Source: Candidatus Curtissbacteria bacterium RIFCSPLOWO2_01_FULL_38_11b (GTDB taxonomy: Bacteria; Patescibacteriota; Microgenomatia; Curtissbacterales; GWA2-41-24). From it: a stretch of 5,875 bases of DNA. The notes under the pieces were generated by a model, which was given only the letters and a program-made list of their open reading frames with translations, was not told the origin of the DNA and did not search any database. Of this stretch, positions 1 to 4,906 are shown one piece after another; positions within the stretch are counted from its first letter, which is position 1; the number at the start of each line of letters is the position of its first letter. The stretch spans positions 1 through 5,875 of the forward strand of contig MFBO01000002.1 in NCBI GenBank assembly GCA_001774995.1, in the 5' to 3' direction. The position numbers were made by a program, and so were the translations under genes.

Positions 1-82
1 ATTTTCGCCAGGTTCTGTATAGGACCTTACGCAGTCTATCCGGAACCTCTTTTGATTTCTTGATTAACTTTCTAGTTTTCAT
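1..82 (-). CDS. N-terminal fragment of a small basic protein, function unknown
   Basis: An ATG at 82-80 opens a frame of 27 codons that stays open to the left edge, so only the N-terminus is visible (begins MKTRKLIKKSKEVPDRLR). About ten of the 27 residues are Lys or Arg, which suggests a nucleic-acid-binding or ribosome-associated protein, but I do not recognise the family. The start is well supported. A purine-rich GAAGGGG ribosome-binding site lies 6 nt upstream (89-95), and a near-consensus promoter with an extended -10 lies about 100 nt upstream, followed by a structured leader. It is transcribed divergently from the lipoprotein gene at 307. The combination of promoter, leader, ribosome-binding site and ATG is what makes this short stretch a real gene; the product cannot be named. 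Confidence 0.72.
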   Translation of the reverse strand, partial: MKTRKLIKKSKEVPDRLRKVLYRTWRK

Positions 83-178
83 ATAAATCCCCTTCTATTG
101 GTTAAAAAGCCACAAAAATCCCCTATAAAAAAACCTTCGGGGAGTATGGGCCTTTAACCCATAGTGAGGAATTTATGA
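83..178 (-). promoter_or_regulatory. Structured 5' leader, candidate cis-acting RNA switch
   Basis: This is the untranslated leader between the predicted transcription start (about 178) and the ATG at 82. Read on the minus strand it can form (a) a hairpin AUGGG/CCCAU (162-158 with 150-146, 7-nt loop), or (b) a longer pairing of GGUUAAAGGCC (159-149) with GGCUUUUUAACC (111-100), 11 pairs with one bulged U and one G-U. The two are mutually exclusive because they share bases 149-150 and 158-159. Between the arms of (b), UCCCC (143-139) can pair with GGGGA at 123-119, and equally with GGGGA of the ribosome-binding site at 92-88. The 9-mer AGGGGATTT occurs in both places (124-116 and 93-85). Alternative structures plus a duplicated Shine-Dalgarno-like string suggest translational or attenuation control. 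I cannot match it to a named riboswitch or ribosomal-protein leader. Confidence 0.45.
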
Positions 179-184
179 ATGGGA

Positions 185-213
185 AGTGTAGCACAACCGA
201 AGCCCAATGTCAA
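185..213 (-). promoter_or_regulatory. Near-consensus sigma-70-type promoter with extended -10
   Basis: On the minus strand there is TTGACA (213-208), a 17-nt spacer and TACACT (190-185), with TG one base before the -10 hexamer (TGCTACACT). That is a perfect -35, optimal spacing, an extended -10 and four of six matches in the -10. The transcription start is predicted near 178-179. It points to the partial basic-protein gene at the left edge, about 96 nt downstream. This is the strongest promoter-like site in the window. Confidence 0.8.
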
Positions 214-229
214 GTTATATAGAAGGACC

Positions 230-280
230 GATAGTAAGCTTATCCATGCACCACTCTACCCATCGAACCATCCTACTATC
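230..280. repeat. Inverted repeat GATAGTA / TACTATC, possible operator
   Basis: A perfect 7-bp inverted repeat (230-236 and 274-280) separated by 37 bp lies between the divergent promoter at 185-213 and the lipoprotein gene at 307. The right half overlaps where a -35 box would sit for the -10 element at 294-299. It could be a split operator, but seven base pairs over this span could also arise by chance. The DNA between the arms shows no ORF with a ribosome-binding site and no RNA gene. Confidence 0.25.
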
Positions 281-290
281 CATCTAATTT

Positions 291-299
291 TGATATCAT
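291..299 (+). promoter_or_regulatory. Extended -10 element for the PEGA lipoprotein gene
   Basis: TGATATCAT reads as TG-n-TATCAT, an extended -10 with five of six matches to TATAAT. There is no good -35 at 16-18 nt spacing, which is tolerated with extended -10 sites. Exactly 7 nt separate the hexamer from the ATG at 307, so transcription should start at about 306, on the start codon. No Shine-Dalgarno sequence precedes this ATG, consistent with a leaderless mRNA. Confidence 0.5.
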
Positions 300-306
300 T
301 AACTCA

Positions 307-1152
307 ATGCCTATTTCTACGCTATACGCTAAACGACTAAAGACTAACGCCAAGAAAAAGTTAAAAATCTTGCTTGCCCTACGAAGCTTTAGCGTAGTAG
401 GGTCACTAGTCTTAATCCTCTCTGGCTGCAGCGCCATTGGTTACAGCAAGCCTGCTGCCCTTCAGGTTACATCAACTCCCCAAGCATCTGTTTTTCTGGA
501 TGGAAAACATATAGGCAAAACGCCGTTTTATTCAGATCAACTAAAAGCACAAGAGTACACAATTAAAGTTACAGTTTCCGATGCCACCTATGTAGACAAA
601 ATTACCTTAACCCAAGGCACATTGACGGTAGTCAATCGAGATTTATCATCAAACTTTTTGGCACAATCTGGGGAAAATCTCTCACTTGTGCCCAGCAGTC
701 ATGGATTTTTTGTCATTTCCTGGCCTGCGGATGCTGACATTACAATAGACGGCAAATACATTGCCAAAACTCCAAGTCTTGTAAAAGATTTGATTGATAC
801 TGAACATAAAGTATTAATTTCGAAGACCGGGTTTGTTGATCGTGAATTTGCTATAAAATCCTCATCAAAATACCAACTTCTTGCCGACGTTACTTTGGCT
901 TCTCAAGTCGCCAAAGGTGTAACCCCCAAGCAGACTACCCATCAAGCCGAGGCTAAACAGGTTGAGATACTTTCCGCACCTGGCGGCTTTGTACGCCTAA
1001 GACGCGATCCTAATACAAAATCTGAAGAAATTGGCAGAATTAAAAGTGGAGAGACCGCTGAAGTAATTCAAGAAACAGACGACTACTTTCAAGTAAAATT
1101 TGAAGGGAAGCTGGGTTGGATTCCAACTCAATACACTAAAGAGGTCGAGTAG
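307..1152 (+). CDS. Lipoprotein with two PEGA domains and a C-terminal SH3-like domain
   Basis: The 281-residue product has a basic N-terminus, a hydrophobic stretch at about 20-38 and a lipobox L38-S39-G40-C41. It should therefore be a lipoprotein attached at Cys41 and exposed outside the membrane. Residues 51-115 form a first PEGA domain (TSTPQASVFLDGKHIGKTP, the PEGA-family pattern). Residues 134-197 form a second (SWPADADITIDGKYIAKTP). After a Gln/Thr/Ala-rich linker (200-217), residues 218-278 resemble a bacterial SH3 (SH3_3) domain, with VRLRRDPNTKSEEIGRIKSG and a closing GWIPTQY. PEGA and SH3 modules are commonly found in envelope proteins and are thought to bind peptidoglycan or other surface polymers; no enzymatic domain is visible. 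The signal sequence is preceded by about 20 extra residues. A TTG at codon 22 could be an alternative start, but the -10 element 7 nt before the ATG favours 307. The exact ligand is unknown. Confidence 0.88.
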   Translation: MPISTLYAKRLKTNAKKKLKILLALRSFSVVGSLVLILSGCSAIGYSKPAALQVTSTPQASVFLDGKHIGKTPFYSDQLKAQEYTIKVTVSDATYVDKITLTQGTLTVVNRDLSSNFLAQSGENLSLVPSSHGFFVISWPADADITIDGKYIAKTPSLVKDLIDTEHKVLISKTGFVDREFAIKSSSKYQLLADVTLASQVAKGVTPKQTTHQAEAKQVEILSAPGGFVRLRRDPNTKSEEIGRIKSGETAEVIQETDDYFQVKFEGKLGWIPTQYTKEVE

Positions 1153-1168
1153 ATCTGATTAGGCCCGC

Positions 1169-1189
1169 AGCTTGTGAGGACCGCAAGCT
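1169..1189 (+). terminator. Hairpin after the lipoprotein gene, possible weak terminator
   Basis: AGCTTG (1169-1174) pairs with CAAGCT (1184-1189). Two further inner pairs (T-G and G-C) leave a loop of five bases. It starts 17 nt after the lipoprotein stop codon. The following bases, TAGCTTTAG, are not a proper T-tract, so an intrinsic terminator is only possible. The 3' arm is also the beginning of the 38-bp tandem repeat. Confidence 0.3.
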
Positions 1190-1271
1190 TAGCTTTAGTA
1201 GCTAGTCTTTGACTAGATACGCAAGCTTAGCTTTAGTAGCTAGTCTTTGACTAGATACGCAAGCTTAGCTT
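1183..1271 (+). repeat. 38-bp tandem repeat, 2.3 copies, with internal dyad
   Basis: Two complete identical 38-bp units (1183-1220 and 1221-1258) are followed by 13 nt of a third (1259-1271, GCAAGCTTAGCTT). Each unit contains CTAGTC-TTT-GACTAG, a perfect 6-bp dyad, and AAGCTTAGCTT. The perfect identity of the two full copies suggests recent duplication, for example by replication slippage. There are no spacers between units, so it is not a CRISPR array. The copies fill almost the whole gap between the lipoprotein gene and the membrane protein gene, and they supply the -35 box of the promoter for the latter. Confidence 0.93.
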
Positions 1272-1276
1272 ATATT
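1247..1276 (+). promoter_or_regulatory. Promoter of the 178-residue membrane protein gene
   Basis: TTGACT (1247-1252, five of six matches) lies inside the second repeat unit. An 18-nt spacer covers the end of that unit and the partial third one, followed by TATATT (1271-1276, five of six). The hexamer ends 7 nt before the ATG at 1284, so transcription should begin at or next to the start codon. The -35 box is within the 3' half of the repeat's dyad. The equivalent TTGACT in the first unit has no good -10 downstream. Confidence 0.55.
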
Positions 1277-1283
1277 TAAATTA

Positions 1284-1820
1284 ATGGTGGCAAAATCCAT
1301 AATCAAACTCATCGATGAAGCGGTTATCCCGGCACTCATCTTGATTGTTACCAAAATGCTGGGTCTTTATTTGACAAGTGCTATTTTTAATCTTCCATTT
1401 GAAATAAAGATGCGCAGTTTTTTAGGTTTCCTGCCGGCACTTCACTTTGCCAATCTAACTAGTTACATAACAGCCGAGAATTACTCAAACTTGGCTATGT
1501 TTCTGGCAGTTTGCTTAGGCACGATTTTTGTTTTGATTCAAGCGCACTTTTTTCATAGCAGCCACATCCATCCGAATCTTCATGCTAAACTTGAGCGCTT
1601 TAATCTGCAAGCACTAGTTACTCCAAGTTATCATCTTTATCATCAGGCAGTGATCTGGTTGCTGTTTTTGTGGATAACCGTGGGGTTTCTGACTCTTTCT
1701 ACAATCCGCAGCATAACTTATCCTCAAATTACTATCGTCGCTTTTATAATAGCTGCCAATTTTTCGTGGGTTTTGGCAATAGACATTGAGAGGGAAGTCG
1801 AGATTACGAGAGAAGTATGA
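1284..1820 (+). CDS. Polytopic membrane protein of unknown function
   Basis: The 178-residue protein has hydrophobic segments at about 13-35, 66-88, 120-141 and 147-166, plus a weaker one near 46-60, indicating four or five membrane passes. A His-rich loop (HFFHSSHIHPNLH, 88-100) follows the TM segment at 66-88, and His117 and His120 lie just before the next. These could bind a metal or simply be a loop feature. I do not recognise the family. The ATG at 1284 has no Shine-Dalgarno site and sits 7 nt after a -10 hexamer; GTG at 1287 is an alternative start. The C-terminal tail is charged (EREVEITREV), and its purine-rich DNA resembles the repeat element just after the TGA stop. Position between two secreted or anchored proteins suggests an envelope role, by context only. 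Confidence 0.75.
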   Translation: MVAKSIIKLIDEAVIPALILIVTKMLGLYLTSAIFNLPFEIKMRSFLGFLPALHFANLTSYITAENYSNLAMFLAVCLGTIFVLIQAHFFHSSHIHPNLHAKLERFNLQALVTPSYHLYHQAVIWLLFLWITVGFLTLSTIRSITYPQITIVAFIIAANFSWVLAIDIEREVEITREV

Positions 1821-1822
1821 AA

Positions 1823-1908
1823 TGGGAAATGAGAAACTAGACAATGAGGTGGGAAGTGAGAAGAAAAATCTCACATCTCACATCAAAAATCCAGTTTCTC
1901 ACGTCCAA
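1823..1908. repeat. Long imperfect inverted repeat built from TGAGA/TCTCA units
   Basis: The segment folds into one long stem. The inner arms 1845-1861 and 1869-1885 pair at 15 of 17 positions (one G-T) around the loop AGAAAAA (1862-1868). After a small internal loop, the outer arms 1823-1841 and 1890-1908 pair at 15 of 19, including nine perfect pairs TGAGAAACT/AGTTTCTCA. The right arm is itself made of degenerate short repeats (TCTCACATC at 1869, TCTCACGTCC at 1898, TCTCACATCA at 1911). It fills the gap between two plus-strand genes and has no T-tract, so it is not a standard terminator. It could be a dispersed intergenic element of the REP or MITE type, or an mRNA-stabilising hairpin. Confidence 0.85.
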
Positions 1909-1928
1909 CTTCTCACATCAGATACATT

Positions 1929-2378
1929 ATGAAACTCAATATTTTGACCAAATTCACTCTTAACTTCCTTGCAGTCATTCTACTGCTAACCCTTATCGGG
2001 GCGCCCTTTTACTTTGCTCGCAACTTTTCCCAAGTTGCCGGTGTGAGAAGCTCAAACCCCTATTTAATTGTCTCTCAAGTCGATAAGTTTCCAGATATGA
2101 CGCTTGTGCAAGCTGGCGATAACTTTAAAATTACATTCACTAAACAAAACCTATCCCAAGCATATTTATCGGTTCTTATACTCAATAATCCTACCAACCA
2201 AAGCAAAACTTATAGTTTAGAGACGCCCAACGACTCGCTAGCGGTATTTTTTGGCGCTGATTTAGATAATCCTGTTGCCGAAGTTAATGTACCCGCTGGA
2301 GCCTCGGTACCTATTAGTTTAATTTCATCGTCCCCTGATTCATCTCAAACGGCTGAATTTTTCATCAAGTCGAATTAG
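1929..2378 (+). CDS. Membrane-anchored extracytoplasmic protein, function unknown
   Basis: The 149-residue protein has a single N-terminal hydrophobic segment (about 10-30), preceded by the basic start MKLNILTKF. This is either an uncleaved anchor or a signal peptide; no lipobox is present. The rest is Ser/Asn/Thr-rich with alternating hydrophobic residues, and short turns around NNPTN and PAGASVPIS suggest an all-beta, immunoglobulin-like fold outside the membrane. I do not recognise the family. There is no Shine-Dalgarno site; the 108 bp before it are the inverted repeat element and its tail, and no clear promoter is visible, so it may be co-transcribed with the membrane protein gene upstream. 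It is the last gene of the plus-strand block and faces the glycan operon. Confidence 0.72.
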   Translation: MKLNILTKFTLNFLAVILLLTLIGAPFYFARNFSQVAGVRSSNPYLIVSQVDKFPDMTLVQAGDNFKITFTKQNLSQAYLSVLILNNPTNQSKTYSLETPNDSLAVFFGADLDNPVAEVNVPAGASVPISLISSSPDSSQTAEFFIKSN

Positions 2379-2408
2379 TAAAACCTTTTTGGGTGAAATC
2401 GAGATCCG

Positions 2409-2457
2409 ACCAAATTTAAAAAGTTGGTTTCTTGTAGGCTTGCTTTTACGCAAGAAA
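2409..2457. terminator. Overlapping hairpins between convergent genes, possible bidirectional terminator
   Basis: On the plus strand ACCAA (2409-2413) pairs with TTGGT (2424-2428), with TTT/AAA pairs inside, and is followed by TTTCTTGT: a weak intrinsic-terminator layout 31 nt after the stop at 2378. TTTCTTG (2428-2434) also pairs with CAAGAAA (2451-2457), enclosing CTTGC/GCAAG (2439-2443 with 2450-2454). On the minus strand this second structure begins within the last codons of the DPPR synthase gene, and a T-run (2422-2418 region, CTTTTTAAA) lies downstream. Convergent genes with only 67 bp between them make termination here likely, but none of the stems is strong. Confidence 0.35.
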
Positions 2458-3456
2458 TCTTAAAATTTTAACCGGTAAAATTTCTCCCCCGTAAATAATC
2501 AAAAAAACCAAAGAAACCCAGATAACTACAGCGGCAAGTAGCGGGATATCGGAAAGTAAAACCCGCTCCGGTGATTCGCCCTCTTTTTTTTCATAGATAA
2601 CATAAAGGTATCTCATCACACCGTAAATAACAAAAGGTACAGTTGCCATTAGCCATTTGGAGGCCAAAAAGGTTCTAGGCAAAAAATCGCCAAAAAGAAC
2701 CAGAACCTGAGGACCGGCAAATGGAGGTGGCTGCAAAAATGTAAACATTGTATAAGAAAACCAGGTTGAGGTTGCAAACATTACAGTTAACGAATCAAGC
2801 AAATTTTCAGGATAATGCTGCAAAATCTTCCTTGTCGCTAGGTCTGTTGAGCTCGAACCCAAAAGCAAAGTTCTTTCACTTCTTCTTTTACCAATTGCCA
2901 GGAAAAGGGCCAAAGATGCCACAGTCAAAATAAACCAAACCGTAACATGGGCATCAATTAAAACCGCTCCTGCAAAAACGCGCAGCAAAAAGCCGGAAGC
3001 AATCGCCATTACATCAAGAAGAATAAAAGATCTCAAAGTTAACGAATAGGCGATCTGAAGTAGGGCATAAGCAATCACAGAAAACATAAAAAATGGGGAT
3101 ATAGCACTTGAGATAAAAATAGCCAAAAGCAAAAATCCGATGCCAAAAAATGCAGCTAAAATAGGATGAATCTTGCCCGCTGGAATTGGCCTTGTTTTCT
3201 TAAAAGGGTGGGCCTGATCGCGTTTATAATCTATAACGTCGTTAATTAGATAAGTGCCGGATGTCGTAATCGAAAAAATTACAAAACCCCAAATTGTCAA
3301 AAAAAGCTTATCCGGATTAAAAAATTCGCCCTCAAAAATCAAAGCCGCAAATAGTGCAAAATTTTTGAGCCATTGTCTTGGGCGTGAGGAAACAAGTAGC
3401 CAAAAGGGAAGCCAAACTATTTTTGGACCTTTTGAGGTAAATTCATATTTAGCCAA
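2446..3456 (-). CDS. Decaprenyl-phosphate phosphoribosyltransferase (DPPR synthase, UbiA family)
   Basis: The family moves a phosphoribosyl group from PRPP to a polyprenyl phosphate, giving polyprenyl-phosphoryl-ribose-5-phosphate, the first step toward polyprenyl-phosphoryl-arabinose or -ribose donors (mycobacterial Rv3806c/UbiA). The 336-residue product shows the family pattern along its length: RPRQWLKN (25-32), the acidic motif N72-D73..D76...D80 followed by HPFKKTRPIPAGK (83-95), YSLTLR (137-142), LLDVMAIASGFLLRVFAGA (146-164), the KRR turn at 190-192 and PFVIYGVMRYLYV (274-286). About eight or nine membrane segments are expected, and the length is normal. The start is TTG at 3456: it lies 6 nt after a perfect AGGAGG, and no in-frame ATG occurs in the N-terminal region. 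It overlaps the end of the upstream transferase gene by 40 nt and is the last gene of the operon. DprE1/DprE2-like epimerase genes are not in this window. Confidence 0.92.
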   Translation of the reverse strand: MAKYEFTSKGPKIVWLPFWLLVSSRPRQWLKNFALFAALIFEGEFFNPDKLFLTIWGFVIFSITTSGTYLINDVIDYKRDQAHPFKKTRPIPAGKIHPILAAFFGIGFLLLAIFISSAISPFFMFSVIAYALLQIAYSLTLRSFILLDVMAIASGFLLRVFAGAVLIDAHVTVWFILTVASLALFLAIGKRRSERTLLLGSSSTDLATRKILQHYPENLLDSLTVMFATSTWFSYTMFTFLQPPPFAGPQVLVLFGDFLPRTFLASKWLMATVPFVIYGVMRYLYVIYEKKEGESPERVLLSDIPLLAAVVIWVSLVFLIIYGGEILPVKILRFLA

Positions 3457-4511
3457 AGTAAACCTCCTAAGATTATTATAGCGACCACTACACCTGCAAA
3501 TAGCTTCTCAACCGACGGCAAAAAAAGTGCAATTGCGCCTAAAATAGCACACAAAAGCCAATAAAACAAGGCAACTCTCCTTTGGCCAAAACCCATCTCC
3601 ATAAGTCTATGATGCAAGTGCCCCCTGTCTCCTAAAAACGGAGAAGTTCCGGCAACAATCCTGCGAATTACGGTAAATACACCGTCAATCAGTGGCACTG
3701 CCATTACCAAAATTGCCGTACCAACTTTAGCTCCCGAAAGTATTGCAGCTACTGCGACCAAAAAGCCCAAAAAGTAAGACCCTGAATCACCTGGGAATAT
3801 TTTTGCCGGGTAAAAATTGTAAAATAGAAAGCCTAGAGTTGCCCCAGCACCAATTAAAGTGATTTTAGAAACAATCAATTGATTTTGATCTCCTGGGTAA
3901 AACCGTAGCGATGCAACAAATATCACAAGTAGGGTAATTAGAACAATTCCTGGCATTTGCCCATCAACACCAGCAGAGAAATTGACCATGTTTATAACCC
4001 AAACAATCCAAAAAAGTGCAAAAAGATCGGCCAAAACCACAATCGAGTGTCTTCCAAAAAAATCGAAAAATAGACGCAATTTATCTAATCTTATGACATC
4101 GCCCAAACTTTCTCCCCATCCGCCGAAACTGTAAAAAGGGTTTGTTATAAAACTAATGCCAATACCAGAACTCACCACGATCAAGACTGCTAAAATTTGG
4201 GCGCCAAATTTAAACCAGGGTTTTAGGTCGAATTTATCGTCCAAAACTCCAGCTATTATCAAAACAAAGCCCCCCAAAATTATTCCTAAAAGTTTCTGGG
4301 AAATTGGCAAGACTAATAGAGTTGCCATTAAAAAAGCTATAAAAATTGGCACCCCCCCTGCCCGCGGGACACACTTCTTATGCAATTTGGCAGGATGATT
4401 ATGCAAAATAGGGTCATCGACTAGACCATATGTTTTTGCCAAATATATCGTTACTGGTGTCAAAATAAAAACAAGACCAAAGGCAATAATAAAAGGCAAA
4501 ACAAAACTCAT
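3417..4511 (-). CDS. WecA/TagO-type polyprenyl-phosphate HexNAc-1-phosphate transferase
   Basis: This family transfers a HexNAc-1-phosphate from a UDP-sugar to polyprenyl phosphate at the inner face of the membrane, starting lipid-linked glycan assembly. The 364-residue polytopic protein has HKKCVPRAGG (44-53), the Mg-binding D91-D92 in GVLDDKFDL, N174/N177 with D183 in NMVNFSAGVDG, GDSGS at 241-245, and the cytosolic HLHHRL motif at 298-303. HLHH marks the WecA/TagO branch; MraY usually has HHHFE-like residues. An oddity is Ala180, where the DGxDG motif normally has its first Asp. The preferred amino sugar cannot be read from the sequence. The ATG overlaps the upstream stop codon as ATGA (4-nt overlap), implying translational coupling. 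The downstream DPPR synthase start lies 40 nt inside this gene. Confidence 0.92.
   Translation of the reverse strand: MSFVLPFIIAFGLVFILTPVTIYLAKTYGLVDDPILHNHPAKLHKKCVPRAGGVPIFIAFLMATLLVLPISQKLLGIILGGFVLIIAGVLDDKFDLKPWFKFGAQILAVLIVVSSGIGISFITNPFYSFGGWGESLGDVIRLDKLRLFFDFFGRHSIVVLADLFALFWIVWVINMVNFSAGVDGQMPGIVLITLLVIFVASLRFYPGDQNQLIVSKITLIGAGATLGFLFYNFYPAKIFPGDSGSYFLGFLVAVAAILSGAKVGTAILVMAVPLIDGVFTVIRRIVAGTSPFLGDRGHLHHRLMEMGFGQRRVALFYWLLCAILGAIALFLPSVEKLFAGVVVAIIILGGLLWLNMNLPQKVQK
3463..3468 (-). promoter_or_regulatory. AGGAGG ribosome-binding site selecting a TTG start
   Basis: A perfect AGGAGG lies 6 nt upstream of the TTG at 3456 that starts the DPPR synthase gene, and inside the coding sequence of the upstream transferase. 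It fixes the choice of a non-ATG start and shows that this organism uses a standard anti-Shine-Dalgarno sequence, in contrast to the plus-strand genes that lack such sites. Confidence 0.85.
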
Positions 4512-4903
4512 ACTAAAAGTGAAATGATTTTAGTCATGTCATAAAGTGCAGCAAAAGCACATATTGCACTGAAAGTTAAAAGTACTCGATATAAAAACAA
4601 TTCAGCTAAAACAAACCTGGCAATTACATAGTTAATAGCCACAAAAAACAGAGTTAATCCTGGAAGAATCCAAATGGCAATAGGGCCGGCAAGCATCGGC
4701 TCTCCCCAAGGTTTTGAATAAAAAATTGGCAGTTGAGGAGGCAGTTTTTGAAAAGAGACTAAAATAAGAGCAACTTGGACAAAAACCGAAATAGCACAAA
4801 ATGCAATGCAAAGAAAAGAAAAGCGATCTAAATATAATTTACTATGCGCTTCTACTCTTAATCCGAATCGCAGGTTTGAGCCGTCATGCGTTTGATTTAC
4901 CAT
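4508..4903 (-). CDS. Small membrane protein with a DUF1648-like motif
   Basis: The 131-residue protein has a polar N-terminus (1-25) and hydrophobic segments at about 29-50, 72-94 and 104-128. Between the first two lies KLPPQLPIFYSKPWGEP (53-69), which resembles the LP-x-x-x-P-hydrophobic-aromatic motif followed by a Gly turn seen in the DUF1648 family (SdpI/YhgE-type membrane proteins). The match is by eye and partial, so the family name is tentative and no activity is claimed. The ATG is 3 nt after the stop of the glycosyltransferase gene and lacks its own ribosome-binding site. Its TGA overlaps the ATG of the next gene. Such tight packing between glycan enzymes suggests an accessory part in the same pathway. 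Confidence 0.72.
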   Translation of the reverse strand: MVNQTHDGSNLRFGLRVEAHSKLYLDRFSFLCIAFCAISVFVQVALILVSFQKLPPQLPIFYSKPWGEPMLAGPIAIWILPGLTLFFVAINYVIARFVLAELFLYRVLLTFSAICAFAALYDMTKIISLLV

Positions 4904-4906
4904 AAA

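Noticed and set aside
152..163. Leader mini-ORF AUG-GGU-UAA on the minus strand as an attenuator peptide
   Set aside because: Only two codons, with no ribosome-binding site; the bases are better explained by the AUGGG/CCCAU hairpin.
175..222. 15-codon plus-strand frame preceded by GAGGA
   Set aside because: It overlaps the strong minus-strand promoter, is very short and has no recognisable content; probably chance.
225..285. tRNA gene on the minus strand, suggested by GGTTCGATGG and terminal pairing
   Set aside because: No acceptor, D or anticodon stems can be assembled, and the 7-bp pairing lacks the tRNA spacing.
1183..1271. CRISPR array
   Set aside because: The 38-bp units are directly adjacent with no spacers, and no cas gene is present.
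1614..1874. 86-residue minus-strand reading frame antisense to the membrane protein gene
   Set aside because: It is a shadow of the plus-strand gene and repeat, starts within the inverted repeat, and its Ser/Phe-rich beginning is a translation of the TCTCA-type repeats.
2748..2933. Plus-strand reading frame inside the DPPR synthase gene
   Set aside because: It is antisense to a confidently identified enzyme and shows no ribosome-binding site or domain.
3254..3481. Plus-strand reading frame across the overlap of the two minus-strand enzymes
   Set aside because: Antisense shadow; both genes beneath it carry full family motifs.
4156..4398. Plus-strand reading frame within the WecA-like gene
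   Set aside because: Antisense shadow, with composition dictated by the membrane helices on the other strand.
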